Below, in pieces: positions 35,176-43,822 of a stretch of 64,000 nucleotides of DNA (positions are counted from its first letter, which is position 1; every line of letters starts with the position of its first letter). The DNA is from Pseudarthrobacter siccitolerans (GTDB taxonomy: Bacteria; Actinomycetota; Actinomycetes; Actinomycetales; Micrococcaceae), in NCBI RefSeq assembly GCF_001046895.1, contig NZ_CAQI01000053.1, positions 558,001 to 622,000 on the forward strand, in the 5' to 3' direction. The notes beneath the pieces are model-generated. The model saw nothing but the letters and a program-made list of their open reading frames with translations, was not told the origin of the DNA and made no database searches. The position numbers were made by a program, and so were the translations under genes.

Positions 35176-37043
35176 TAGATGCCTCTCTGTGGTTGAACGG
35201 ACGCGAGGACGCTGCCGCGCGAATCAGACGAAGACGTGGTCAAGATCAGGTCCTCACGGAACTTCTCCCCGGCGCGCCACGCATCGATCTGTTTGCGGAA
35301 CCCAAGCGTGCCGCCCGGGTATCCGGCCGCGATCGCCGGAACAATGTTGCCGCTGGTATTGCCCTCGTTGTTGTAATAGCTGGGCGTGCACTCCTGCACG
35401 GATTTCGCGATCGGCGCACCACTCAGACGTAACTCCGCCATGTGGGCGTCCCACGCCAGTTCCGCCTCGCGCTTGACTTCCATCGACGTGACACCCGAAT
35501 CAACCAACGTCGTGATCAGCTCCACCACATGGCTGGCCTGAATATGCATCCGGAACGGAATGTTGAACGTCGGCGCTGACTGGCGGCTGTTACCGACCAT
35601 GAACATGTTCGGGAAGCCATGGGTATACAAACCATGGAGCGAGTAGTACTCGTTACGACCCAATTTCTCATCCAGAGTGATCCCGCCCCGCCCGATCACG
35701 TTGTAGCGACCCGACTGCGACGGCGACGTCGCGAACGACTCAAAACCAGTCGCATAGACGATGCAATCCACCTCATACGCGACACCATCAAAATGAATGG
35801 CATTCTCAGAGATCCGGTCAGGCCCGCGGCCATCGGTATCGACCAGGGTGACATTGGGCTGGTTGAACGCCTGCAGATACTCATCACTGAAACAAGGCCG
35901 CTTACAGAACCGCCCGTAATACGGCATGAGACCAGCAGCGGTCTCGGGATCCTCCACGATCTCCGCGATGCGATGGCGAATGCGTTCCATCTGCTGGAAG
36001 TCCAATGCTTCCATCGCCTCGACAACCTCGTCCGGGGACATGGACGAAGCATCCGGGCGCCCCCAAACCTCTTTCCACTGGTCATCAATCAGGTTACGGT
36101 CCGGACTCTTGCCCTCCAACACCAGGTCAAAGTTCATCTGGCGGTCCTCCTGCCACCCCTTGGGCAAACTCGACCACCACTGCGGATCCGTCGGACGATT
36201 CCCCCGCGCATCAAGAATCGACGGGGTCCGCTGGACCAACACCATTTCCTTAGCATCAGCCGCAACCCGGGGCACCACCTGAATCGCAGTAGCCCCGGTG
36301 CCAATCACCGCAACCCGCTTATCAGCCAGCCCCGTCATACCCCCGAGATTACTGCCGCCCGTGTACTCATAATCCCAACGACTGGTATGGAACGAATGCC
36401 CCTTGAAAGTCTCAATCCCCGGAATACCCGGCAGCTTAGGACGGCTGAACATCACCCCGGAAGCCAACACCACAAACCGCGCACTGATCTGATCCCCACG
36501 ATCAGTGGCCACCTGCCACAGCGCACTGTCCTCATCCCAGCGCATCTCCGTCATCCGGGTCTGGAACAACGCATCCTTATACAAATCAAAGTGGTGCCCC
36601 ATCTTGCGGGCATACCCGAAAATCTCATCAGTACGCGCGTACCGCTCCGTAGGCATATAACCAAGATCTTCAAGAAGCGGAAAGTAAATCGAGGACTCAA
36701 TGTCACACCGGGCACCTGGATAACGGTTCCAGTACCACACACCACCAAAGTCACCCGCGTCCTCAATGATCGCAAGTTCCATATCACCCGCCTTGCGCAG
36801 CAACGCACCCGTGGTCAAACCACCAAAGCCGCCACCCAAGATCAACACATCCACCTCACGCCGAACCGCTTCCCGCTCCACACGAGGAGTGAACGGATCA
36901 CGCAAATACTCCGAAGCAGTGTCAAGCTTCACATACTGCGCAGTGCCTTCCGCACGAAGCCGCTTGTCCCGCTCTTCCCGATACTTCTCGCGAAGCGAAT
37001 CACGCTCTTCCTCCGGCACAAAGCCCTCATTCTCCGAATTCAT
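35175..37043 (-). CDS. Type I Baeyer-Villiger monooxygenase
   Basis: This 622-residue FAD/NADPH enzyme converts ketones to esters or lactones. It has the FAD Rossmann motif VLILGGGFGGLTTGALLRKA (about residues 68-88), the conserved FGGVWYWNRYPGARCDIESS (about 105), the BVMO fingerprint FKGHSFHTSRWDY (F-x-G-x3-H-x3-W-D, about 213-225) and the NADPH motif KRVAVIGTGATAIQVVP (about 243). An N-terminal extension of about 65 residues suits the larger PAMO/steroid-ketone-type members. The ATG has GGAGG 6 nt upstream. It is first in the operon with the LLM monooxygenase. A tandem 14-bp element lies 100-130 bp upstream, and a TetR gene diverges. Confidence 0.93.
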   Translation of the reverse strand: MNSENEGFVPEEERDSLREKYREERDKRLRAEGTAQYVKLDTASEYLRDPFTPRVEREAVRREVDVLILGGGFGGLTTGALLRKAGDMELAIIEDAGDFGGVWYWNRYPGARCDIESSIYFPLLEDLGYMPTERYARTDEIFGYARKMGHHFDLYKDALFQTRMTEMRWDEDSALWQVATDRGDQISARFVVLASGVMFSRPKLPGIPGIETFKGHSFHTSRWDYEYTGGSNLGGMTGLADKRVAVIGTGATAIQVVPRVAADAKEMVLVQRTPSILDARGNRPTDPQWWSSLPKGWQEDRQMNFDLVLEGKSPDRNLIDDQWKEVWGRPDASSMSPDEVVEAMEALDFQQMERIRHRIAEIVEDPETAAGLMPYYGRFCKRPCFSDEYLQAFNQPNVTLVDTDGRGPDRISENAIHFDGVAYEVDCIVYATGFESFATSPSQSGRYNVIGRGGITLDEKLGRNEYYSLHGLYTHGFPNMFMVGNSRQSAPTFNIPFRMHIQASHVVELITTLVDSGVTSMEVKREAELAWDAHMAELRLSGAPIAKSVQECTPSYYNNEGNTSGNIVPAIAAGYPGGTLGFRKQIDAWRAGEKFREDLILTTSSSDSRGSVLASVQPQRGI

Positions 37044-37139
37044 ACAGAACCTCCGGTCCCTGTCGATTTTCCGTAGGGCAAACCCAACACCCTCGCCACG
37101 AATGCGACACGAACTCCAACGTCCGCACCGCCAAGCTTC

Positions 37140-37175
37140 GTGGAATCTTATTCATAGACTAATGGTATCGTATCC
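37140..37175 (-). promoter_or_regulatory. Tandem regulon element upstream of the BVMO operon
   Basis: Read on the minus strand: a perfect GGATACGATACCAT (37175-37162) and a weaker GAATAAGATTCCAC (37153-37140), 22 bp apart. The pair lies between the divergent BVMO and TetR genes. No clear -35 follows, which would suit an activator-dependent promoter. Confidence 0.6.
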
Positions 37176-37301
37176 AAGCCTCAAGGAACATGTATCGGAA
37201 ACACTTCATGAGCACGAGCTGTACCGCGATTGATACTACTCACACGGCTGTAGCGCCATTGCCTCGCCGACGAAAGGCCGCGCGATAGATAGGATGGCCG
37301 T

Positions 37302-37889
37302 ATGGCGTCCGAAGCAATTAAAGAGCGAAGGCGCTCGTCTTCCGCGGAGCAGGCCTTTCGTCTGGCGCGAAAAAGCTTCATCGCAGGCGAGCGCATCGAC
37401 ATGCGACACCTGGCGGCTCAGCTTGAGGTCGACCGTACAACATTGTTCCGCTGGGTCGGCAACCGGGATCAGCTGCTGACGGACATCCTCACCTCACTTG
37501 CGTCGTCCACGTTCCGTGACATTCAGGAGGCTGTTGACGAGGTGGGGGCCGAACGTATTGTCCGGGCTGCAGAGTTGTACGCAGAGATTCTTATCTCGTC
37601 GGAGTATTACCGTACGTTTCTCAACCGCGACCCGGAGCGCGCCCTCAGGCTCATCAGCACAAAAGTCAGCCCTCTTCAGCGCCAGATAGTGACTTTCTTC
37701 GAGCAGATTCTGAATGAAGAAGAAGCCGCCGATCGGTTTACGCACTCACTTCCGACGCCCGACCTCGCGTATGTGATCGTGCGGGTGATGGAGTCCTTCC
37801 TGTACTCCGATCTCATTATCGGAGAGCAGCCCGATGCGGGAAAGGTCCGCTCAGCTGTCTCGGCGGTGCTGGGCTGCCTTCAGGATTAA
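37302..37889 (+). CDS. TetR-type regulator, QsdR-like
   Basis: This 195-residue regulator has the HTH IDMRHLAAQLEVDRTTLFRW followed by VGNRDQLLTDILTSL (about residues 33-68). The C-terminal domain, FLNRDPERALRLIST and HSLPTPDLAYVIVRVMESFL, resembles the QsdR subgroup. It is divergent from the BVMO/LLM operon with the tandem element between them, so it is one candidate for the regulator of the shared element. Confidence 0.82.
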   Translation: MASEAIKERRRSSSAEQAFRLARKSFIAGERIDMRHLAAQLEVDRTTLFRWVGNRDQLLTDILTSLASSTFRDIQEAVDEVGAERIVRAAELYAEILISSEYYRTFLNRDPERALRLISTKVSPLQRQIVTFFEQILNEEEAADRFTHSLPTPDLAYVIVRVMESFLYSDLIIGEQPDAGKVRSAVSAVLGCLQD

Positions 37890-38044
37890 TCGCCCGCGCT
37901 TCGGTGGTGCCCGCTCCGCACCGGCCTCGCGGGCCCAAAATCCCCCTGATGGCTATGTCCGAGCAAGGCTGATGCCAGCGTCCATGCTCTATGCTTCCGG
38001 TCACAATCACGGTCAAAATCCTTGGGGCCATGTAATAATTTCGG

Positions 38045-38068
38045 TGCAACGTATCATCATTCGTTGCA
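38045..38068. promoter_or_regulatory. Inverted repeat upstream of the thiolase operon
   Basis: Perfect arms TGCAACG (38045-38051) and CGTTGCA (38062-38068) with a 10-bp spacer, about 55 bp upstream of the thiolase ATG. On the minus strand TGATACGTTGCACC shares 9 of 14 positions with the regulon element. It may be a divergent version of it or another operator. Confidence 0.4.
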
Positions 38069-38121
38069 AATGCATCCTCTAATCCCCCGTCGTCTCCAGC
38101 CGAACAGAAGGAAGGCGCAGC

Positions 38122-39324
38122 ATGAGACAAGCAGTAATCGTCAGCACAGCACGAACACCGATAGGCAAAGCTTACCGAGGCGCGTTCAACGACACATCAG
38201 CACAGGAGCTGGCCGGACATGCCATCCGCGAAGCCGTGGCACGCGCACAGATTGACGGTGCTGAGGTCGAAGATGTCGTCCTGGGAAGCGCCATGCAAGA
38301 GGGCACAACCTCGATGAACATTGGAAGGCAAGCAGCACTCCGCGCCGGCCTTCCCGTGACGGTCGCCGGCATGAGCATCGATCGACAGTGTGCCTCAGGG
38401 CTTATGGCGATCGCCACAGCAGCGAAGCAGATCGTTGTAGACGGCATGCAAATCGCCGTCGGCGGTGGCGTCGAGTCGATTTCACTGGTGCAGAACGACA
38501 AGCAGAACTTCTACCGAGCACACGATGAGTGGCTGAGCGAGCACGTACCCGGCATCTACTTGCCAATGCTGCACACCGCCGAAATAGTCGCAGAACGCTA
38601 TGGCGTCAGCCGGGAGGCCCAGGATGCCTTCGCGCTGATGTCACAAGAACGCACAGCAGCAGCTCAGGCAGCCGGTCGATTCGACGAGGAGATCGTCCCC
38701 TTCACCACAACGAAAATTGTGGTGGACAAAGCGACGGGTGCTGAGCAACGCGTCTCAGTACTTCTGGAAAAGGATGAGGGAAACCGTCCCGGCACAACCG
38801 TGGAGGCGCTCTCCAACCTCACGCCCGTGCTATCGGATGGAACGGCATCGGCCGTTTCAAGCGTGACCGCCGGAAATTCCAGTCAGCTTTCTGATGGGGC
38901 ATCTGCTGCCGTGCTGATGGAGGCGGCCGAAGCCGAGCGCCGGGGGCTCACACCACTGGGCCTTTATAGGGGAATGGCAGTCGCCGGATGCGGTCCCGAG
39001 GAGATGGGTATCGGGCCCGTGCCGGCAGTCAAAAGACTCTTGGAACGCCATTCGCTCAAAATCGATGACATCGGCCTTTGGGAGCTGAACGAGGCCTTCG
39101 CATCACAGGCCCTTTACTGCCGCGACGAGCTCGGCATTGACCCTGAACTTCTCAACGTCAATGGAGGTGCGATCTCTTTCGGACATCCGTACGGAATGTC
39201 AGGTGCGCGGATGGTCGGGCACGCACTCCTGGAGGGACGGCGCCGCGGGGCGCGGCTAGTCGTTATCACAATGTGTGTCGGTGGCGGCATGGGAGCAGCG
39301 GGGCTGTTCGAGGTTGTGCCGTGA
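38122..39324 (+). CDS. Thiolase (acetyl-CoA C-acyltransferase)
   Basis: A 400-residue degradative thiolase that cleaves 3-ketoacyl-CoA with CoA. The acyl-accepting Cys is in DRQCASGLMAIATA (about residue 91), the NEAFA loop is WELNEAFASQALYC, the His is in ISFGHPYGMSGARM (about 355) and the second Cys in ITMCVGGGMGAAGLFE (about 385). All catalytic residues are kept. GTGA couples it to the MaoC-domain gene, and an SDR follows, so the set could carry out hydration, dehydrogenation and thiolysis of an acyl-CoA. Confidence 0.93.
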   Translation: MRQAVIVSTARTPIGKAYRGAFNDTSAQELAGHAIREAVARAQIDGAEVEDVVLGSAMQEGTTSMNIGRQAALRAGLPVTVAGMSIDRQCASGLMAIATAAKQIVVDGMQIAVGGGVESISLVQNDKQNFYRAHDEWLSEHVPGIYLPMLHTAEIVAERYGVSREAQDAFALMSQERTAAAQAAGRFDEEIVPFTTTKIVVDKATGAEQRVSVLLEKDEGNRPGTTVEALSNLTPVLSDGTASAVSSVTAGNSSQLSDGASAAVLMEAAEAERRGLTPLGLYRGMAVAGCGPEEMGIGPVPAVKRLLERHSLKIDDIGLWELNEAFASQALYCRDELGIDPELLNVNGGAISFGHPYGMSGARMVGHALLEGRRRGARLVVITMCVGGGMGAAGLFEVVP

Positions 39325-39788
39325 CGGTGGTGGGACGGCGGAGCTTTGCGTCCATTGATTGGATCAGCCGAGCCGTCGGAGAACACCTTGGGTTCTCCCC
39401 CTGGACGACCATCACGCAGCAGCGAATTAATGATTTTGCCGAGGCGACCGGAGATCATCAGTGGATCCACGTCGATCCAGACCGCGCGGCTGCCAGTCCT
39501 TTCGGGTCTACAATCGCCCACGGATACCTGACGTTGTCACTCGTATCAACGTTCATTGAACAGGTGGTTGATTTTGGTGAATCGACAACCCGGATCAACT
39601 ACGGGGCAGAGCGAACCCGCTTTCCCGCGCCTGTGCCGGTCGGTTCCCGTCTTCGCGGGGGCGTCGAAATCACTGCCCTGGATCCGACCACTCAGGGGCA
39701 CCGCCTTCAGGTCCGCGTTACGGTGGAGATCGAAGGGCAAGACAAGCCTGCCTGCGTCACCGATATGGTGATCCTTCTCCTCCCCTAA
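39321..39788 (+). CDS. MaoC-family (R)-specific enoyl-CoA hydratase
   Basis: This 155-residue hotdog-fold protein carries the hydratase 2 motif FAEATGDHQWIHVDPDRAAA followed by PFGSTIAHGYLTLSL (Asp/His active site, about residues 38-72). It hydrates enoyl-CoA. I took the GTG at 39321, which overlaps the thiolase stop (GTGA); a longer reading would lie inside the thiolase gene. Length is normal for single-domain members. Confidence 0.88.
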   Translation: MTVVGRRSFASIDWISRAVGEHLGFSPWTTITQQRINDFAEATGDHQWIHVDPDRAAASPFGSTIAHGYLTLSLVSTFIEQVVDFGESTTRINYGAERTRFPAPVPVGSRLRGGVEITALDPTTQGHRLQVRVTVEIEGQDKPACVTDMVILLLP

Positions 39789-40192
39789 CCCAGGCTGGGA
39801 TCAACAGCCCCAGCAGAGCGTCAGCCGAAGATTTGTCGTCCTATGGGACCTCGGTTTGCTCCACGCCGACAAGCCGCGCGCAGCCCAGGATAAGAGTGAA
39901 AGCGCCTTCAGGGAAAGTGGCCGCAGCCAGCGCCGACTGCGCGAAGACATGTAAGGCCTCGCGGCGTTCCTTCGGTTGGACGCCCGACCTGTCGTGGTGC
40001 AGGGGCGGCTCCTGGTCATTGAACAGCCAGTTCACGGCTGGAACACATCCTCGCTGGTAATCCAGACTTCCTATCTCGTGAGTGTTCCAATCGTGCTCGT
40101 GAGTATTACAATCGCGCGCGAAGTTGCGCGTCCTTCCAGATTGATGCAACTGTTAGAGAAATGATGCAACCCCATCCAACGAGGAGAGAAAC
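39789..40192. other. Intergenic region upstream of the SDR gene
   Basis: No gene is supported. TTGATGCAAC (40141-40150) and ATGATGCAAC (40161-40170) form a direct repeat 20 bp apart close to the SDR start and may be a regulator site. The rest reads as eroded coding DNA on the minus strand without a recognisable family. Confidence 0.4.
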
Positions 40193-40924
40193 GTGACCCT
40201 TTCGTACGATTTTCGAGGTAGAACAGCCGTCGTTACTGGAGCCGCTCGCGGCATCGGGTATGAAATCGCCCGACTTTTCACTGAGGGTGGCGCCACCGTA
40301 TACATTGCGGACTTCGACCCTGAGGAGACCGTTAGTGCCGCTGAACGCCTCGGCGCGCGTCCCCTCATCGTTGACGTTTCCTCCCCCTCGGTAGGTGAAG
40401 TTATCGACCAGGTTGTCGATGAGGCCGGCTCCCTCGACATTTTGGTCAACAACGCTGGGATCCTTCGTGACGGGGTGCTCTGGAAGATGACCGATGCAGA
40501 CTGGCAGAGTGTGCTGGATGTGCACCTCACGGGCACTTTCCGACTCACACGCGCGGCCGTTACGCCGATGCGCGCACAGGGCTTCGGACGGATAGTGAAC
40601 GTGACTTCCTATTCTGGCATGCACGGCAACTTTGGGCAGGCCAACTATGCCGCAGCGAAAGCAGGCATTATCGGGTTCACTAAGACGGCTGCGAAGGAGC
40701 TCGCCAACTTCGGGATAACAGTCAACGCGATCTCGCCCAACGCGCAGACAAGGATGATTTCATCCATTCCCGATGCGAAGCTCGCGGAACTCACCGCGCT
40801 TATCCCAGTCCGCCGCTTCGCGGAGCCACACGAGATCGCCTCCGGAGTGGGTTTCCTCGCTTCAGACGAAGCCGCTTACATTACTGGAGTCGTGCTGCCG
40901 ATCGACGGTGGCGTATCCATGTAG
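40193..40924 (+). CDS. SDR-family 3-hydroxyacyl-CoA dehydrogenase / 3-oxoacyl reductase
   Basis: A 243-residue classical short-chain dehydrogenase: TGAARGIGYEIARLF (TGx3GxG, about residue 15), LVNNAGI (about 85), the catalytic Ser in VNVTSYSGMHG and Tyr-x3-Lys in NYAAAKAGIIGFTK (about 150). The start is a GTG preceded by GAGGAG. It closely resembles FabG-like enzymes acting on 3-hydroxyacyl-CoA in degradation clusters. Together with the thiolase and MaoC protein it completes a beta-oxidation half cycle. Confidence 0.9.
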   Translation: MTLSYDFRGRTAVVTGAARGIGYEIARLFTEGGATVYIADFDPEETVSAAERLGARPLIVDVSSPSVGEVIDQVVDEAGSLDILVNNAGILRDGVLWKMTDADWQSVLDVHLTGTFRLTRAAVTPMRAQGFGRIVNVTSYSGMHGNFGQANYAAAKAGIIGFTKTAAKELANFGITVNAISPNAQTRMISSIPDAKLAELTALIPVRRFAEPHEIASGVGFLASDEAAYITGVVLPIDGGVSM

Positions 40925-41019
40925 TTACCTCAGGTGACACTCACTGCCGGCCCCGGCCCCGTCACCAAGTGCGTAAGCGACTGCTCAACCATTCGACCGC
41001 CGTGTCGCTAGGGGCGGGG

Positions 41020-41480
41020 GATGGCGTCAGCGCTTATCGATGGCTCCCTCAAGGTCGCCGCCAGCGGCGTGCTTGATGGTCGGCGCCGTCGTGAGTGTGC
41101 CGAAGTTAGCCCAGGCGCTAGTCACTGGCTCAGCCATTGGCGCTGGTCAGTGACGGGGTGGGTGGTGCTGGGTCTGTGGCCTCTTCCGTTGCCGGTGTTG
41201 ACGATGGAGCAGGTCCTCGTGGTGAAGCGCTGGTGCACCGCTGCCGCTCCAAGGCCCTTGTCGACCTCGTCGGCGCCAAGGACCTTGGCGAGGGTGACGG
41301 CGCGTTCCATTTTTGCCGGACCTTTCCCGGTGCCCGCGGCAGCGGCTTCCTTATGCCAGAGGGCTGTCCCGGCGCCGAGGCCAAGAACTCTTCCTCTGCC
41401 TTGTTCGTCGGGCGGATCACCCGCTCCAAGGCCCCTGCAGAGGCCGGCGGGAAAATGGGTCTCGATGATCGCGGAGGTGC
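41020..41480 (-). pseudogene. IS21 IstA transposase 3' remnant
   Basis: In minus-strand frames the region reads MERAVTLAKVLGADEVDKGL, GAAAVHQRFTTEDLL and, after breaks, TSAWANFG. This is the C-terminal end of IS21-type IstA proteins (AVDxALGxAAVxxRFxExDL). The frame is interrupted several times and nothing of the integrase core is present. Confidence 0.6.
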
Positions 41481-41925
41481 CGGGGCGGCCTCCACCTCGG
41501 GGATGCTGGAGCGGAGCGTGCCTTTGGCGAGGCCGGCGAGGACCTCCGGATCGCCTTCACCGTTAACGAGGGCCTCGAGCATAGCCCGGAAAGAAACGCC
41601 GGTGAGATCCGAGACCACCGAGGAGAACTTGATCTCGGAGCCTCCCAGGAATTTCTCCACGCGCTGGATCTCCGTGGTCCGGTGGCAGATAGCAATTGCC
41701 CGGGCCCCGGTCAGGTCCCGGGGTTTCCGGATCGGTTCCGGCTGAACGAACGAGGCCCGAAGCAACCCGTGTGCGCCAGCTGGGCAAGCCGGGCCGTGTC
41801 AGAGACCCGGTTTTGCGACCCGGTATGTTTATTGCGGCCTTGGCGTTGACCAGCACCACCGGCAGCGCTTCGTCTAGGAGCTAGAAGAAGGGCTCCCCAC
41901 GATTCCGGGCACATGGTGTCTTGGA
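41480..41925 (-). pseudogene. IS110-family transposase remnant
   Basis: Two overlapping minus-strand frames read VLVNAKAAINIPGRKTG and LRASFVQPEPIRKPRDLTGA, then EIQRVEKFLGGSEIKFSSVV and SDLTGVSFRAMLEALVNGEG. These are the central segments of IS110-type DEDD transposases (PGRKTDVSDA, EIQRLEK..GIKLSSVASD..GVSGRAML). Frameshifts and loss of both ends show it is dead. Confidence 0.82.
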
Positions 41926-42042
41926 CGATGACGCGTGCACCGCGTGGACACATCCTGACATCAGAGCTGGGCCGCCTGGTCGCACAACATTCTTCCGCAG
42001 CGCCCGAAGCAACCCAGACAACCGCACCGCCAAATGCTTTCT

Positions 42043-42079
42043 GAATACGATACCATTGCTGGGTGCAATGCGATGATCA
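42043..42079 (+). promoter_or_regulatory. Tandem regulon element upstream of pntA
   Basis: GAATACGATACCAT (42043-42056) and a weaker CAATGCGATGATCA (42066-42079) are 23 bp apart, the same spacing as at the citrate-synthase-like and TRAP promoters. The pair lies about 145 bp upstream of the pntA start. No good -35 follows. Confidence 0.6.
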
Positions 42080-42221
42080 TCGATAACTTCCCTTCGGCGC
42101 GCACTCTAGGTGGGGAATCTGTCCTGGGACACGGGCTTTGATTCCAGGCCAACCCTCCGGGACGTTGACAGCGTCGGCTGAGGCATCAGCATTTCCCGGA
42201 CATTAATTGGAGAGAGAAATA

Positions 42222-43778
42222 GTGACACGTATTGGAATTGTGGCCGAGTTGGGCCATGAGACGAGGGTGGCGGCGACGCCCGTCACCGTGAGGCAGTTGC
42301 TGGGGTTGGGCTACGAGGTGGTGGTCGAGAAGGGTGCGGGTGAATCGGCATCCTTCCGTGACGAGGGTTACGCCGAAGCGGGCGCCCTGATTGTGGGGGC
42401 CGATGAGGCTTGGGGCAGCGACGTGGTGCTGCGGATCAACCCTCCCACGCAGGAGGAGATTGACCGCCTGGCCGAGGGTGCCACGCTGATCGGGTCGTTG
42501 AGCCCGGGGTTGCGGCCTGAGCTGGTGGAGGCGCTGGCGGCGCGTCCGATCACGGCGTTGGCGTTGGATGCGGTGCCGCGGATCTCGCGGGCGCAGTCGA
42601 TGGACGTTCTCAGTTCGATGGCGAACATTGCCGGGTACCGGGCCGTGATCGAGGCCGCTCACGAGTTCGGCCGGTTTTTCACTGGCCAGGTGACCGCCGC
42701 GGGCAAGGTCCCGCCCGCCAAGGTCCTCGTCGCGGGCGCCGGTGTTGCCGGGTTGGCCGCGATCGGTGCGGCGTCGAGTCTGGGCGCGATTGTCCGGGCG
42801 ACGGACCCGCGCCCGGAGGTCGCTGACCAGGTGAAATCCATCGGCGGGACCTACCTCAAGGTTGAGGTCGCCGAGGAGATGAAGTCCACGGACGGATACG
42901 CGAAGGCCACATCCGAGGCGTATAACGCCAGGGCTGCGGAAATTTACTCGGAGCAGGCAGCGGATGTGGACATCATCATCACCACTGCCCTGATCCCGGG
43001 GCGTCCGGCACCGAAGCTGCTCACCGCCGAGGACGTGGCAAGCATGAAGGCCGGCAGCGTGATCGTGGACATGGCAGCGGGCCAGGGCGGAAACGTCGAG
43101 GGCTCCGTCGCCGGCGAGCGGATCGTGACGGACAACGGGGTGGTGATCCTGGGCTACACGGATCTTCCGGCCCGGCTCCCGGCCCAGGCGTCGCAGCTGT
43201 ACGGGACCAATATGGTGAACCTGCTCAAGCTCCTGACCCCGGACAAGGACGGGGTCCTGCGGATCGATTTCGACGACGTGGTGCAGCGGTCCGTGACCGT
43301 GGTGCGGGAGGGTGAGAAGACCTGGCCGCCGCCCCCGGTCCAGGTCTCCGCCGCACCGGCAGTGAAGACCGACGCCGGAACGGCCGCCGAAAGTTCGGCG
43401 CCCAAGAAGAAACAGGGCCTCAGCACGGCCGGCAAGGCAGGGCTCTTCGCCGCGGGCATCGCGGCGCTGTTCGGGATCAACGCGGTCGCACCTGCGCCGC
43501 TGCCGCAGCACTTCACCGTCCTGATGCTCTCGATTGTGGTCGGGTTCTATGTGATCGGGAAAGTCCACCACGCCCTGCACACGCCCCTGATGTCCGTGAC
43601 CAACGCGATCTCCGGAATCATCGTCGTCGGGGCCCTGCTGCAGGTCACCTCCGACAACATCGTCATGCAGGTGCTCGCCGCCGTCGCCGTGCTGCTGGCC
43701 AGCATCAACATTTTCGGCGGCTTCGCCGTCACCCGGCGCATGCTCGCGATGTTCTCGGCCGGGAAGGCACGTTCATGA
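42222..43778 (+). CDS. pntA: NAD(P) transhydrogenase subunit alpha
   Basis: This 518-residue protein has the NAD-binding dI domain (TRIGIVAELGHETRVAATPV at the start; KVLVAGAGVAGLAAIGAASS about residue 168; VIVDMAAGQGGNVEGSVAGE about 285) fused to a C-terminal membrane part of four helices (from about 405), the E. coli-type alpha arrangement. With PntB it uses the proton gradient to reduce NADP+ with NADH. GTG 42222 has GGAGAG 7 nt upstream, better than a TTG at 42207. It overlaps pntB and lies behind a copy of the regulon element. This suggests dedicated NADPH supply for the BVMO and reductases. Confidence 0.93.
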   Translation: MTRIGIVAELGHETRVAATPVTVRQLLGLGYEVVVEKGAGESASFRDEGYAEAGALIVGADEAWGSDVVLRINPPTQEEIDRLAEGATLIGSLSPGLRPELVEALAARPITALALDAVPRISRAQSMDVLSSMANIAGYRAVIEAAHEFGRFFTGQVTAAGKVPPAKVLVAGAGVAGLAAIGAASSLGAIVRATDPRPEVADQVKSIGGTYLKVEVAEEMKSTDGYAKATSEAYNARAAEIYSEQAADVDIIITTALIPGRPAPKLLTAEDVASMKAGSVIVDMAAGQGGNVEGSVAGERIVTDNGVVILGYTDLPARLPAQASQLYGTNMVNLLKLLTPDKDGVLRIDFDDVVQRSVTVVREGEKTWPPPPVQVSAAPAVKTDAGTAAESSAPKKKQGLSTAGKAGLFAAGIAALFGINAVAPAPLPQHFTVLMLSIVVGFYVIGKVHHALHTPLMSVTNAISGIIVVGALLQVTSDNIVMQVLAAVAVLLASINIFGGFAVTRRMLAMFSAGKARS

Positions 43779-43822
43779 GCGCCATCACCGCAACAGCAGC
43801 AACACTTACAAGGAGCTCTACC

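Noticed and set aside
35619..37076. A 485-residue plus-strand open frame
   Set aside because: It is antisense to the BVMO gene, whose motifs are unambiguous; the reading has no domain and odd composition.
42186..43580. A 464-residue minus-strand open frame
   Set aside because: It is antisense to pntA and His/Arg/Gly-rich without motifs.
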